This document shows, in pieces, positions 15,613 through 25,906 of a stretch of 64,000 bases of DNA (position 1 is the first letter of the stretch; every line of letters begins with the position of its first letter). The notes beneath the pieces are model-generated. The model saw only the letters and a program-made list of their open reading frames with translations. It did not search any database and had not been told where the DNA came from. The translations under genes and the position numbers were made by a program. The DNA comes from Lacinutrix sp. WUR7 (GTDB lineage Bacteria; Bacteroidota; Bacteroidia; Flavobacteriales; Flavobacteriaceae): positions 469,001-533,000 of the forward strand of contig NZ_CP045067.1 in NCBI RefSeq assembly GCF_016864015.1. Reading direction: 5' to 3'.

Positions 15613-18596
15613 TACCGTTTTACAAATTTAAGCTTTATCTTTTTATTGGATCTATCCGTAATTTCTGCAATATACATTCCTGAATTTAAAAAGGAAAGAT
15701 CTACATTTTCGGAATTCACATTATTTAAAGATTGTATATTTTGTCCTAACAGATTATAAATATTCAAGCTTTGAATCTCATTTAAATTTTCAATACCATG
15801 TAACACTAATGTTTCTTTTTCTATATTATAAAAAACGGAAACTGGATTCGCATCCAAATCTTGTGAAGACAAAACTTGTCCTTCTTGATAAACTATTGAA
15901 AAACGAGATACATCTACACTACTATTTAAATTTAAAGTTATGCCATTATCCATTATATCATAAAACATATTTGTCTGATTATCTTTCAAATAAATAGTTT
16001 CACTTTCCGGAAAATTTAGAGTTTCTGTAATCTCAAAAGTATAAGCGCCAGAATCGGTAATATGGATTCCTAAAGGTATTTCATCTAATACATCAAAACT
16101 ATTAAGCGCTTGAATACATAACTCTTCATCTGTAATTGCCCAATAAATCTCATTGGAAAGCTCATTAAAGGTTCTACTATCGTAACCATGATTAAAACCA
16201 GCATTCGCATTCGTATCATATCCTAAAGCAATGGTAGACTCATTACTAGCTGCATCTCTAAACGCAAGCCAATATTTAATTCGAGTATCTGTTGTTGTTT
16301 CTTCTGATGTTCTATAAAAAACACTTTCTCCCAAAGATTCTTTTTTAAATGCTCTTTGACTATTTTTAAAGACAATTGTACCATCTGTATGCGCTTTTAC
16401 AAAAAAGCTCTGTCCTACAGGAATATAATCTTTAGGACCTCCTTTTGAGGATACTCCTCCATTTACTGGTATAGGAACACTAACAGCCCCTAATAAATTA
16501 TAGGTTGCATAACCTCCTTGATATTGATTTAAAACATGTGTATCATTTGAAGCAAATTGCTCATAAAAATAAAGAGAACCATCTATTACAGAAAGGTTAT
16601 CTTTAATAAATTGAACAGCATCTAATGCGGAAGGAAATGGATTACCTACTAAAACCTCATCACCCGCTAATACATCTATAAATATATCGCCATCGTTTGC
16701 TATACCTTTAAAAGTATATTTTTGTTCTAAAACAGATAGGTTTCCAGAACCTTTCATGGTATAACCAAGACCTGGTGTAATTGGAGTTGTTGGAGAAATA
16801 TCATGCCAATCTGCATACGCATCAGCTAAGCCATTAAAAGTATACAACCAACGATTACTCCATTCCATAGGGCTAGCCAAAGGATTAGCATCATTACTAG
16901 ATGTAAAACCAATAGGTCCTGTTTCCGTTTCTAAATAATTTACTTGCCAATTACCATTTCTATGCACCGGAGCACTCCAATAATTATAATTATATAAATT
17001 ATTAGAACCTTCTTGTGAAATGGTTAAATCACCACTTCCCGAATTTAAAGAGGTTCCTGTATGCTTTTGAATTAGTTGCGCTTCATCTACAAACGTAATT
17101 GTTCCATTATTCCATATCCCATTTTCAACTTCTAATAGCACACCATCGTTAACCTGTAATGTTGCACCTAATTCTACTTGAACTTCTCTAACATATCCAG
17201 CTTCATTTAGAATGCCTATTGCTCCAGATTTCACCGTTAATTTTAAACAGGAATCTGATGCATTTGGTGCACTACCAATACCAGACCCGTTAAAATAAGA
17301 AGTTCCGTCCCAAACAATTTGGTCTAAATAACTTAATGTAAAATAATCTCCATCAGAAAAAGAAACTCCGGATACAGTTGCTGTAGACCCTGAAATGGTT
17401 AAATCATAACTAGTTGCTGTAGAAAAAGCACTATTACTATCTACAATTAATTGCAAAGGTTGGCAACTTTGTTTAGCTGTTAAATCTAAAGCGGAAATAT
17501 CAAAACTCATATTTACAGTTCCCAGGTTTCCAATTTTACTAACGCGCCATTTTGAATCTAGTTGCTCTCTATAATGTACTGTTTCTGTAACAAAATTATA
17601 GGAAGGATCCTTTTTGTCTTCTCCCCAAAATAAATAATCTCCATTAGATAAAGCAGAAGGTGCATTTATTCTAACAATTCCTGACCCTTGAGAATCTAAA
17701 TGATTACTCCCATCTGAAGCTTGCCCAATTCCTGCTACATGATGATCAAAATCACCATTAGCAATATTATCGTTAGTATAAAAATTATTAGCTGTTAAAG
17801 CGATATTATACTTTGCTGATAAATAATTATTTACAATTATAGTTTCTGCCTGATTCAACTTATAATTAAAATGAATAAGCTCTGACATTTCTCCTTTAGA
17901 ATAACGATTGTAATCCACATTCATCGTTCCAATGGTTAAAGGCTGATTTGAATTTATAATACTCGTACTATTTTCTTTTGCTGTTAATAGAACGCTACCA
18001 TTACGAGACATAGAGCTTCTTGAATTAATGGGGTTGCTTCCATCAAAATCAAAACTCAAAATATAATTCTCATCATTAGAAAAAGATGCTGAACTGGTAT
18101 AACGATTATTTGAATTTACAATATCGGTTGTAAGTTTATTATTATAAAGAAAAAAGGTATACGCATAATTCGCACTGACAGAATAAGTAAGTCTTTTACC
18201 TAATATCGCGTGTACATTATTACTGGTATAAAGGCCTTTTGGCTTAAAAACTGAAAAATAAGTAATTGCAGTAGTCCCATCTAAAATATCGGCATCATCT
18301 ACTTTTAACCAATCTCTAACCCCATTAAAATCTACACTAGGGTAATTATTTAAAGAAGAGTTACTAATAAAAGATGGTTGTTCACCTGTAATCGTTTGAT
18401 TTGCATCGTTATTATTACCAGAAGCATCTCGCCAATTAGAAACGACTTCTCCATCTAATAATTTTAAATCATCCACTTTTAACCAAAGGCCATTAGTTGA
18501 TGTATTACCAACGCCACCTGGGCCAGATTGCGAAAATATATAAATAGGGCACAATAAAGCAAGAAGCAGTATTGGGAATAAGGTTAATTTAAACAT
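15612..18596 (-). CDS. Large secreted protein with LamG-like domain and type IX (type A) sorting signal
   Basis: A 994-residue exported protein. I start at the ATG at 18596, which gives a signal peptide MFKLTLFPILLLALLCPIYIFSQ; an ATG eight codons upstream would spoil it. Residues about 20-250 form a LamG/concanavalin-like module (LWLKVDDLKLLDGEVVSNWRDASGNNNDA). The middle contains beta-rich repeats, and the last 80 residues (SLNIYNLLGQNIQSL, then GMYIAEITDRSNKKIKLKFVKR) are a type A T9SS C-terminal signal, so the protein should cross the outer membrane through PorSS and be attached at the cell surface. The downstream nuclease overlaps by one base. A role in adhesion or polymer binding is only a guess. 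Confidence 0.85.
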   Translation of the reverse strand: MFKLTLFPILLLALLCPIYIFSQSGPGGVGNTSTNGLWLKVDDLKLLDGEVVSNWRDASGNNNDANQTITGEQPSFISNSSLNNYPSVDFNGVRDWLKVDDADILDGTTAITYFSVFKPKGLYTSNNVHAILGKRLTYSVSANYAYTFFLYNNKLTTDIVNSNNRYTSSASFSNDENYILSFDFDGSNPINSRSSMSRNGSVLLTAKENSTSIINSNQPLTIGTMNVDYNRYSKGEMSELIHFNYKLNQAETIIVNNYLSAKYNIALTANNFYTNDNIANGDFDHHVAGIGQASDGSNHLDSQGSGIVRINAPSALSNGDYLFWGEDKKDPSYNFVTETVHYREQLDSKWRVSKIGNLGTVNMSFDISALDLTAKQSCQPLQLIVDSNSAFSTATSYDLTISGSTATVSGVSFSDGDYFTLSYLDQIVWDGTSYFNGSGIGSAPNASDSCLKLTVKSGAIGILNEAGYVREVQVELGATLQVNDGVLLEVENGIWNNGTITFVDEAQLIQKHTGTSLNSGSGDLTISQEGSNNLYNYNYWSAPVHRNGNWQVNYLETETGPIGFTSSNDANPLASPMEWSNRWLYTFNGLADAYADWHDISPTTPITPGLGYTMKGSGNLSVLEQKYTFKGIANDGDIFIDVLAGDEVLVGNPFPSALDAVQFIKDNLSVIDGSLYFYEQFASNDTHVLNQYQGGYATYNLLGAVSVPIPVNGGVSSKGGPKDYIPVGQSFFVKAHTDGTIVFKNSQRAFKKESLGESVFYRTSEETTTDTRIKYWLAFRDAASNESTIALGYDTNANAGFNHGYDSRTFNELSNEIYWAITDEELCIQALNSFDVLDEIPLGIHITDSGAYTFEITETLNFPESETIYLKDNQTNMFYDIMDNGITLNLNSSVDVSRFSIVYQEGQVLSSQDLDANPVSVFYNIEKETLVLHGIENLNEIQSLNIYNLLGQNIQSLNNVNSENVDLSFLNSGMYIAEITDRSNKKIKLKFVKR

Positions 18597-18755
18597 GCTA
18601 TTAATTCTTAGGGGCTGCAAAGGTAGGCAACAAAAACACTATTAAAAATCATTTAACATTGCTCTTAGATCTTATTCGCTAAGATGATATGTATAGCCGA
18701 TGATTGGAACTCATATATCTTCTTTATATGTTTAATAGGCATTTATTTCTAATAA

Positions 18756-18785
18756 AAAAGCCTTTCCAAATCTGGAAAGGCTTTT
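18756..18785 (-). terminator. Intrinsic terminator after valS
   Basis: AAAAGCCTTTCC-AAATCT-GGAAAGGCTTTT forms a perfect 12-bp stem with T runs, 25 bases beyond the valS stop on the minus strand. Confidence 0.85.
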
Positions 18786-18809
18786 TTATTTCATATATGT
18801 TCTAAGCGT

Positions 18810-21446
18810 TTACTTCAAACTAGCCAAACTAGCTTTTAGAGTTTCAATCTTAGCCAAAGCATCTGCTTCTTTTTTACGTTCGTTAGCAATAACTTGTTCT
18901 GGGGCTCCTGCAACAAAACGTTCGTTAGAAAGTTTCTTTTGTACCGATTTAAGGAAACCTTCGGTATACCCTAATTCTTCGGTTAACTTTTTAATTTCTG
19001 CTTCAATATCTATAGCGCCATCCATTGGTATAAAATACTCGTTAGATTTTACTCGAAACGTAAGCGCTCCTTCTACAGGTTCTTTTACATATTCTATAGC
19101 TTCTAAGTTTCCTAGTTTTGCAATAACTTCATCAAATGTAGTATCCGAATTTTCATTATTAATTACCGAAAAACCAATAGCATCTTTAAACGCAATGTTC
19201 TTTTCTTTTCTAACGGTTCGTATTCCCGAAATCACTTCCGAAGCAAATTCAAACTGAGAAATAATCTCCTTGTTCACTGGTTTAGATTCTGGCCATTTTG
19301 CAATGATTAATGCTTCTTCTGGCGTACGTTCTGCAATATATTGCCAGATATCTTCCGTTAAGAAAGGCATAAATGGATGTAATATTTTTAAGTTATCCTC
19401 AAAAGCAGCCATTACTTTATTATAAGTAACCGCATCAATTGGCTGTTGGTATGCTGGTTTTACAATCTCTAATAACCACCCGCAGAAATCATCATAAATC
19501 AATTTATAAATAGACATTAAAGCATCGCTTAAACGGTATTTACTAAAATGGTCTTCAATTTCTACTAAGGCTGTTTGAAACTTTGCTTCGTACCAATCTA
19601 AAGCTATTTTACTCGAGTTTGGTTGTTCTATAGTATCGCTAACCTCCCAAATATTGGTAAGATTAAATGCATTCCATACTTTGTTCCCAAAGGCTTTTCC
19701 TTGTTGACAAAGGGCTTCGTCAAACATTAGGTCATTTCCTGCTGCACTACTAAATAGCATTCCAACACGAACACCATCTGCACTATATTCTTCAATTAAT
19801 TTTAAAGCGTCTGGTGAGTTCCCTAAAGATTTACTCATTTTACGACGTTGCTTATCGCGAACCAAACCAGTTAAGTACACATTTTGAAAAGGTCTTTCGT
19901 TCTTATACTCATAACCTGCAACAATCATACGTGCTACCCAAAAGAATAAAATATCTGGCCCAGTTACTAAATCATTAGTAGGATAGTAATATTTTATGTC
20001 TTCGTTTTCCGGATTTCTTATTCCGTCAAAAACAGACATTGGCCATAACCATGAACTAAACCATGTGTCTAAAGCATCTGTATCTTGTTTTAAATCGGAA
20101 GCTTTTAAATCTGCTTTCCCTGTTACTTTTTGCGCCTTCTCAACTGCTAATTCGATAGTTTCTGCAACTACAAAATCTTCTTTTCCGTCGCCATAGAAAT
20201 ACGCAGGAATTTGTTGTCCCCAAAGTAATTGACGAGAGATATTCCAATCGCGAATATTCTCCATCCAGTGGCGATAGGTATTTTCGAATTTCTTCGGAAA
20301 TAATTTAATCTCAGGATCTTCACCTAAAACAGCTTCAATAGCCGGTTTTGCCAACTCTTCCATTTTTAAGAACCATTGGTCACTTAATCTTGGTTCAATA
20401 ACAGCTTTGGTTCTTTCTGAAGTTCCTACTTTATTCATATGTGTTTCAGTCTTCACTAAAGCACCTATTTCTTCTAATTCTTTAGATACTGATTTTCTAG
20501 CCACAAAACGATCTTGACCTTCAAATTGCAATCCGAAACTATTTAAAGTCGCATCTTCATGAAAAATATCGATAACTTCTAAATTGTGCTTATCCCCAAG
20601 ATTTTTATCATTTTCATCATGCGCTGGAGTTACTTTTAAGCAACCAGTTCCAAATTCTATATCTACATATGCATCTTCAATAATTGGGATTACACGATTA
20701 CAAATTGGTACGATTGCTTTTTTTCCACGTAAGTGTGCAAAACGTTCGTCTTCTGGATTAATACAAATTGCGGTATCCCCAAAAATAGTTTCCGGACGTG
20801 TAGTTGCGATCGTTAAAGTATCGTCGCTTCCTTCCACCTTATAATTTATATAATATAGGTTTCCTTGACGTTCTTCATGAATTACTTCTTCATCAGACAA
20901 GGTAGTTTTTGCTTCCGGATCCCAGTTTACCATTCGGTAACCTCTATAAATCAATCCTTTTTCATGTAAATCCACAAAAACCTTAATTACAGATTCAGAC
21001 ATATCATCATCCATTGTAAATTTAGTTCTGTCCCAATCACAAGAACACCCTAATTTTTTAAGTTGCTCTAATATTACTCCTCCATATTCTTCGGTCCATT
21101 CCCAGGCGTGTGCTAAAAACTCTTCTCTTGTTAAATCGTTTTTATCTATTCCTTGTTCCTTTAATTTAGCTACAACTTTTGCTTCTGTAGCAATAGATGC
21201 GTGATCTGTTCCAGGAACCCAACATGCATTTTTACCTAACAAACGCGCACGACGTATAAGAACATCTTGTATAGTATTGTTAAGCATGTGTCCCATGTGT
21301 AAAACTCCAGTTACATTTGGTGGCGGAATTACAATGGTATATGGTTCTCTTTCGTCTGGTGTGGAATGAAAATAATTATGTTCTGTCCAGTAGCTGTACC
21401 ACTTACTTTCTACACTATTTGCATCATATTTTGATGGAATGTTCAT
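18810..21446 (-). CDS. valS: Valyl-tRNA synthetase
   Basis: An 878-residue class I synthetase. It has the HIGH-type motif as PPNVTGVLHMGHMLNN, the KMSKS loop in RRKMSKSLGNSPD, the valine-specific zinc-free CP1 editing domain, and a C-terminal coiled arm rich in Lys/Glu. I take the ATG of MNIPSKYDANSVESKWYSYW at 21446, the family N-terminus; 11 further codons upstream to another ATG are possible. It charges tRNA-Val in the cytoplasm. It is followed by a strong terminator and is monocistronic. Confidence 0.97.
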   Translation of the reverse strand: MNIPSKYDANSVESKWYSYWTEHNYFHSTPDEREPYTIVIPPPNVTGVLHMGHMLNNTIQDVLIRRARLLGKNACWVPGTDHASIATEAKVVAKLKEQGIDKNDLTREEFLAHAWEWTEEYGGVILEQLKKLGCSCDWDRTKFTMDDDMSESVIKVFVDLHEKGLIYRGYRMVNWDPEAKTTLSDEEVIHEERQGNLYYINYKVEGSDDTLTIATTRPETIFGDTAICINPEDERFAHLRGKKAIVPICNRVIPIIEDAYVDIEFGTGCLKVTPAHDENDKNLGDKHNLEVIDIFHEDATLNSFGLQFEGQDRFVARKSVSKELEEIGALVKTETHMNKVGTSERTKAVIEPRLSDQWFLKMEELAKPAIEAVLGEDPEIKLFPKKFENTYRHWMENIRDWNISRQLLWGQQIPAYFYGDGKEDFVVAETIELAVEKAQKVTGKADLKASDLKQDTDALDTWFSSWLWPMSVFDGIRNPENEDIKYYYPTNDLVTGPDILFFWVARMIVAGYEYKNERPFQNVYLTGLVRDKQRRKMSKSLGNSPDALKLIEEYSADGVRVGMLFSSAAGNDLMFDEALCQQGKAFGNKVWNAFNLTNIWEVSDTIEQPNSSKIALDWYEAKFQTALVEIEDHFSKYRLSDALMSIYKLIYDDFCGWLLEIVKPAYQQPIDAVTYNKVMAAFEDNLKILHPFMPFLTEDIWQYIAERTPEEALIIAKWPESKPVNKEIISQFEFASEVISGIRTVRKEKNIAFKDAIGFSVINNENSDTTFDEVIAKLGNLEAIEYVKEPVEGALTFRVKSNEYFIPMDGAIDIEAEIKKLTEELGYTEGFLKSVQKKLSNERFVAGAPEQVIANERKKEADALAKIETLKASLASLK

Positions 21447-21691
21447 ACTTTGGAATAGTTTTTGAATAATATTATGCAAAAGTACTTATAATTTATATTT
21501 TGAAAAATATTAATGGGGTTTAATGTACCTTTAAGCCTAAAGTTTATGTTAAGATTTACGCATTACATCCATTATTTTTGTAGAATGACTGAAAAGTAAG
21601 TAGATTTACAATATAATTAAAAACAAAAACAACACAAGTAATTGATAATCAATTAAATGTGTTTTAAAATAAAAATAATTTAAATTAAAAA

Positions 21692-22111
21692 ATGATGAAA
21701 CAAATACTTACAATTTTATTTATCGGAATATTTAGTTTTTCAATGACTGCTCAAGCAAAAATTGAATTTAAAGAAACGACAGTAGATTATGGTACTATAG
21801 AAAAAGGTGCCGATGGTATTAGAACTTTTGAATTTACTAATACTGGAGATGCTCCACTTATTATATCTAAAGTATCTTCTAGTTGTGGTTGTACAGTACC
21901 ATCTAGTCCTAAGGGACCAATTATGCCTGGAGATACGGGTGAAATAAAAGTAAAGTATGACACTAAGCGTGTAATGCCTATTAGAAAAACTATTACGGTT
22001 CTTTCTAATGCAGAAACACCAACTGTAGCATTAAAAATTAAAGGAGAAGTTATTGATCCAAGCAAAACAAGCGTTCTTGAAAAAAGAGAAAAAAGTGTAA
22101 TGGAAAAATAA
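21692..22111 (+). CDS. DUF1573 domain secreted protein
   Basis: A 139-residue protein with a signal peptide (MMKQILTILFIGIFSFSMTAQA) and one immunoglobulin-like DUF1573 domain. The conserved segment is DYGTIEKGADGIRTFEFTNTGDAPLIISKVSSSCGCTVPSSPKGPIMPGDTGEIKVKYDT, including the CGC pair typical of the family. It should reside in the periplasm or on the outer surface. The function of the family is unknown. Two adjacent ATG codons are possible starts. It converges with the aspartyl protease gene, with a shared terminator between them. Confidence 0.9.
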   Translation: MMKQILTILFIGIFSFSMTAQAKIEFKETTVDYGTIEKGADGIRTFEFTNTGDAPLIISKVSSSCGCTVPSSPKGPIMPGDTGEIKVKYDTKRVMPIRKTITVLSNAETPTVALKIKGEVIDPSKTSVLEKREKSVMEK

Positions 22112-22134
22112 CTTTCTATAATAACACAAACTTA

Positions 22135-22166
22135 AAAGGTTGTTTACTAATAAGTAGACAACCTTT
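22135..22166. terminator. Bidirectional terminator
   Basis: A 14-bp stem with one wobble pair (AAAGGTTGTTTACT with AGTAGACAACCTTT) and an AATA loop, placed between the converging DUF1573 and protease genes; A and T runs flank both sides. Confidence 0.85.
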
Positions 22167-22172
22167 ATTTTA

Positions 22173-23516
22173 TTAAAACATATCTTCTAATTCAAATTCA
22201 AAATCGAATTCTTTACCTAGCCTATTTACTTGTAGCTTGATAGTTTTTCCATCTTTTTCGTAAAAATACTGCGTGATATTTTGTAGGCTAAAATCTGCCG
22301 TTTCTTTACCATTTATCTTCAATATGATATCTCCAACCTTTAACCCTACTCTTTCTGCAGGAGAATCTTTTCTAAGTTCTACTATAGTATAGGAAGGTTT
22401 AACAGATAACTTATAATCATTATTATACGTGAATTTTATTCCTGAAGTGCTATTTACACCATTAATATCATCTGTTTTTGTTCTTTTTAAGCCTCCAAAA
22501 CTTCTTTCTCTTATTAGCCTAATTCCATTTTGCTCCAACTCAATACCACTTTTATTATAGCTAAAAGGGTCTTTAAAATACTTGCTCTTTTTTAACTGAA
22601 GCATAGACCTTTCATAATCAAAAACAACATGGAATCGTTTTAAAATATTACCTGCAAGACTTCCATTTCTATCTTTATGATTCTTAGCAAAGGAAATAGA
22701 AGTCGAATCCGGAAAGGCTACATTGGCATTTTCTAGCGTAAAACTTCCAATTCTAAATGCATCTACCTTAGCTCTCTTCCCATAAACACTTCCGTTTAAT
22801 CCATGGCCTAAAAAATCAACAAAATGTGCTTCATTAGCATGAATCCCTAAAGAAACATCTTCAAATAACCATAGCGAATCACTTCCGCCAGAATCTATTA
22901 AAAGTTTCACAGGAATTTCTTTATCATCAATAGTAACATTGGCATGTATATAAGGTTTCTTATTATGAAAATTTAAAGGGATAGATTCACAGTTTTTACA
23001 ATCGGAATAGCGATACACTTCATTTTCAAAAATTTTAATCGTTTTTGAAGAATAATTAATATCAACGACAAAGTCTTTAAAAAAATCATATCCTATAATA
23101 CCATGGATTGGAAACCCTAACTTTGGTGCAAAATTTAATTTAGAATTATATACCACATACAAATCTTCATTAATACTTATCGCATCTCCAATTTCTATTA
23201 TATTATTTCTAGATCGTAATGCTTCCACAGGCTCTCCTTCTCCTAAACCACGTATTACAATTTTTTCAGAATTATTAATTTTCAAAGTTTCATTAACATT
23301 AAATATGTTAAACAAAATGGGCTTACTCACTCCTGTATCTAAAATAAAAGAGAGTTCTACGCCATTAATTTTCACAGGAACTATGATTAAATTATTAATT
23401 AATTTAAACTTTATTTTATCACTTTTCTTTTTATTTTGAATCACAAAAGTGTCTTGAGAAAAACCCAGAAAAGGTAGACTAAAAACAAACAAGAAAGTAA
23501 AAACTATTTTTTTCAT
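22173..23516 (-). CDS. Secreted retropepsin-like aspartyl protease with PDZ domain
   Basis: A 447-residue protein with signal peptide MKKIVFTFLFVFSLPFLGFS. Two retropepsin-like halves follow: ELSFILDTGVSKPILF near residue 58 and VKLLIDSGGSDSLWLF near 205 supply the two active-site aspartates (the second has DSG instead of DTG, which is tolerated). Residues about 365-440 form a PDZ domain (YTIVELRKDSPAERVGLKVGDIILKINGKE). Proteins of this plan are common in Bacteroidota and are expected in the periplasm. Targets are unknown. It converges on the DUF1573 gene. Confidence 0.88.
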   Translation of the reverse strand: MKKIVFTFLFVFSLPFLGFSQDTFVIQNKKKSDKIKFKLINNLIIVPVKINGVELSFILDTGVSKPILFNIFNVNETLKINNSEKIVIRGLGEGEPVEALRSRNNIIEIGDAISINEDLYVVYNSKLNFAPKLGFPIHGIIGYDFFKDFVVDINYSSKTIKIFENEVYRYSDCKNCESIPLNFHNKKPYIHANVTIDDKEIPVKLLIDSGGSDSLWLFEDVSLGIHANEAHFVDFLGHGLNGSVYGKRAKVDAFRIGSFTLENANVAFPDSTSISFAKNHKDRNGSLAGNILKRFHVVFDYERSMLQLKKSKYFKDPFSYNKSGIELEQNGIRLIRERSFGGLKRTKTDDINGVNSTSGIKFTYNNDYKLSVKPSYTIVELRKDSPAERVGLKVGDIILKINGKETADFSLQNITQYFYEKDGKTIKLQVNRLGKEFDFEFELEDMF

Positions 23517-23639
23517 AAGTAATACAAAACACGATCTCTATCAATTTACAAATCTTTCTTCTTAAATCCGTATTTTGTATTGCTTTTTAAAAAAACTTTG
23601 ATATAATTTTCGCAACTTTGTATCTCAAATACTTATAAA

Positions 23640-24830
23640 ATGCCAGCTATTTCAAAAAAAGGGCAATTAATGCCACAATCGCCTATTAGAAAATTAGTTC
23701 CATTTGCTGAAGAAGCTGCAAAAAATGGAAAATCCATATACTATTTAAACATTGGCCAACCAGATATAAAAACACCACAAATAGCATTAGATGCTGTAAA
23801 ATCTATTTCTTTAGAAGTATTAGCGTATTCTAGATCGGAAGGTTCTGAGCAATACAGGAAAAAAATAGCAAATTACTATGCAAAAAATGATATTCAAGTT
23901 AGCCATGAGGACATCATTGTAACTACTGGAGGAAGTGAAGCATTGCTTTTTGCTTTTGGAAGCATTATGGATGTAGATGATGAAATTATTATCCCGGAAC
24001 CTTTTTATGCAAACTATAATGGTTTTTCTACTTCTTCTGGAGTAAAAGTGGTTCCTGTAATTTCTAAGATTGAAGACAATTTTGCTTTGCCTCCAATTGA
24101 AGAATTCGAAAAACTTATTACACCAAGAACCAAAGCAATTCTTATTTGTAATCCAGGAAACCCAACAGGTTACTTATATTCTAAAGAAGAAATTAAAAAA
24201 CTTGCAGCAATAGTAAAAAAGCATGACTTATTTTTAATTGCAGACGAAGTATATAGAGAATTTGCCTATGATGGAAACACACATTATTCCATCATGCAAG
24301 AAGAAGGATTAGAAGAAAATGCAATCATGATTGATTCTGTATCTAAAAGATATAGTATGTGTGGTGCAAGAATAGGTTGTTTAGTATCTAAAAACAAAGA
24401 AGTCATTCAAACTGCTTTAAAATTTGCACAAGCAAGATTAAGTCCGCCAACCTTAGCACAAATTGCAAGTGAAGCAGCTTTAGACACACCTCAAAGTTAT
24501 TTTGATGATGTTATTGAAGAATACGTAGAAAGACGTAATGTTTTAATAAGCGAATTACAAAAAATAGAAGGCGTACAAGTAGCAACCCCAAAAGGTGCGT
24601 TTTACTGTATTGCTCAATTACCAATAAAAAATAGTGATGCTTTTGCGCAATGGCTTTTAGAAGATTTTGACTTAAATGGAGAAACGGTTATGGTAGCTCC
24701 TGCTGGCGGATTTTACTCTACGCCAGGCGTTGGTTTAAACCAAATACGTATCGCTTACGTTCTTAAAAAAGAAAGTCTAATTAAGGCGGTACATATTATT
24801 AAAGAAGCACTTAAAGTGTATAAAGACTAG
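23640..24830 (+). CDS. PLP-dependent class I/II aminotransferase
   Basis: A 396-residue fold-type I aminotransferase of the AspC/AspB group. It contains NIGQPDIKTP, GGSEALLFAFGSI, NPGNPTGYLYS, the aspartate of DEVYREF and the PLP lysine K236 in DSVSKRYSMCGARIG. The substrate pair is not certain; aspartate or aromatic amino acids with 2-oxoglutarate are the usual ones. Its stop codon overlaps the GTG start of murB by one base (TAGTG), so the two genes are cotranscribed and translationally coupled. Confidence 0.93.
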   Translation: MPAISKKGQLMPQSPIRKLVPFAEEAAKNGKSIYYLNIGQPDIKTPQIALDAVKSISLEVLAYSRSEGSEQYRKKIANYYAKNDIQVSHEDIIVTTGGSEALLFAFGSIMDVDDEIIIPEPFYANYNGFSTSSGVKVVPVISKIEDNFALPPIEEFEKLITPRTKAILICNPGNPTGYLYSKEEIKKLAAIVKKHDLFLIADEVYREFAYDGNTHYSIMQEEGLEENAIMIDSVSKRYSMCGARIGCLVSKNKEVIQTALKFAQARLSPPTLAQIASEAALDTPQSYFDDVIEEYVERRNVLISELQKIEGVQVATPKGAFYCIAQLPIKNSDAFAQWLLEDFDLNGETVMVAPAGGFYSTPGVGLNQIRIAYVLKKESLIKAVHIIKEALKVYKD

Positions 24831-25843
24831 TGCAAATACAACATAACATATCTCTAAAAAAATATAACACTTTTGGTATCGATGCTAAAGCAAATCACTT
24901 TGTTTCCATTAATACTATAGAAGAGTTAAAAGAAGTGCTTCAACTGTCAGAATATCCTAAAAGGTTTATTCTTGGTGGCGGAAGCAATATGCTACTCACT
25001 AAAGATGTGGAAGCATTAGTTATGCATATACATTTAAAAGGAATTGAAATTGTTTCGCAAGACGACTCCTCTGTTTTAGTAAAAGCGCAAGCCGGTGAAA
25101 ACTGGCATAACTTTGTACTTTGGTGTTTGCAAAATGATTTTGGCGGATTAGAAAACCTATCCTTAATTCCTGGTAATGTTGGTACAGCTCCAATTCAAAA
25201 CATTGGTGCTTACGGCGTGGAATTAAAAGATGCTTTTGTTTCTTGCGAAGCCTTAGAAATTGCAACACAAGAAACTAAAACATTTACTAACGAAGCCTGT
25301 AATTTTGAATATCGAAATTCTATTTTTAAACAAGCATTAAAAGGGAAATACATTATAACAAGTGTTCTTTTTAAATTAACCAAAGACAAACATATCCTAC
25401 GTACTAATTATGGAGCAATCGCTTCGCAATTAGAAATAATGAAAGTAGAGAAACCAACTATTCAAGAGGTTTCCAAAGCTGTTATTACCATTCGCGAAAG
25501 TAAATTACCAAACCCAAAAGAAATTGGAAATAGTGGAAGCTTTTTTAAAAACCCAGTGATTTCTTTACAAGATTTTGAGAAATTAAAACAAAATTTCCCA
25601 GAGATTCCAAACTACCCCGTTTCTAGTACTTCTATTAAAATTCCTGCAGGTTGGCTTATTGAAAAAGCAGGATTTAAAGGAAAGCGTTTTGGTAACTATG
25701 GTGTGCACCAAAAGCAGGCATTAGTTTTGGTCAATTATGATAATGCAAAGGGTTCCGAAATTTTAAATCTTTCAAAAATCATACAAGAAACAATAATGCG
25801 TATCTTTAATATTTACATAGAAGCAGAAGTAAATATTATTTAA
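24830..25843 (+). CDS. murB: UDP-N-acetylenolpyruvoylglucosamine reductase
   Basis: A 337-residue FAD enzyme that reduces UDP-GlcNAc-enolpyruvate to UDP-MurNAc in peptidoglycan synthesis. The family marks are YNTFGIDAKA, LGGGSNMLL, GGLENLSLIPGNVGTAPIQNIGAYGVE, ITSVLFKL, NSGSFFKNPV (catalytic serine) and PAGWLIEKAGFKG. Length and order fit the type I (E. coli-like) MurB. The start is GTG at 24830, sharing its G with the stop codon of the upstream aminotransferase; no ATG gives a sensible N-terminus. Confidence 0.96.
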   Translation: MQIQHNISLKKYNTFGIDAKANHFVSINTIEELKEVLQLSEYPKRFILGGGSNMLLTKDVEALVMHIHLKGIEIVSQDDSSVLVKAQAGENWHNFVLWCLQNDFGGLENLSLIPGNVGTAPIQNIGAYGVELKDAFVSCEALEIATQETKTFTNEACNFEYRNSIFKQALKGKYIITSVLFKLTKDKHILRTNYGAIASQLEIMKVEKPTIQEVSKAVITIRESKLPNPKEIGNSGSFFKNPVISLQDFEKLKQNFPEIPNYPVSSTSIKIPAGWLIEKAGFKGKRFGNYGVHQKQALVLVNYDNAKGSEILNLSKIIQETIMRIFNIYIEAEVNII

Positions 25844-25906
25844 TCTTAAAATAAATCTATAACTTTGATATTCTATAACTTAGAAAAACACTAAACAAAA
25901 CATCTT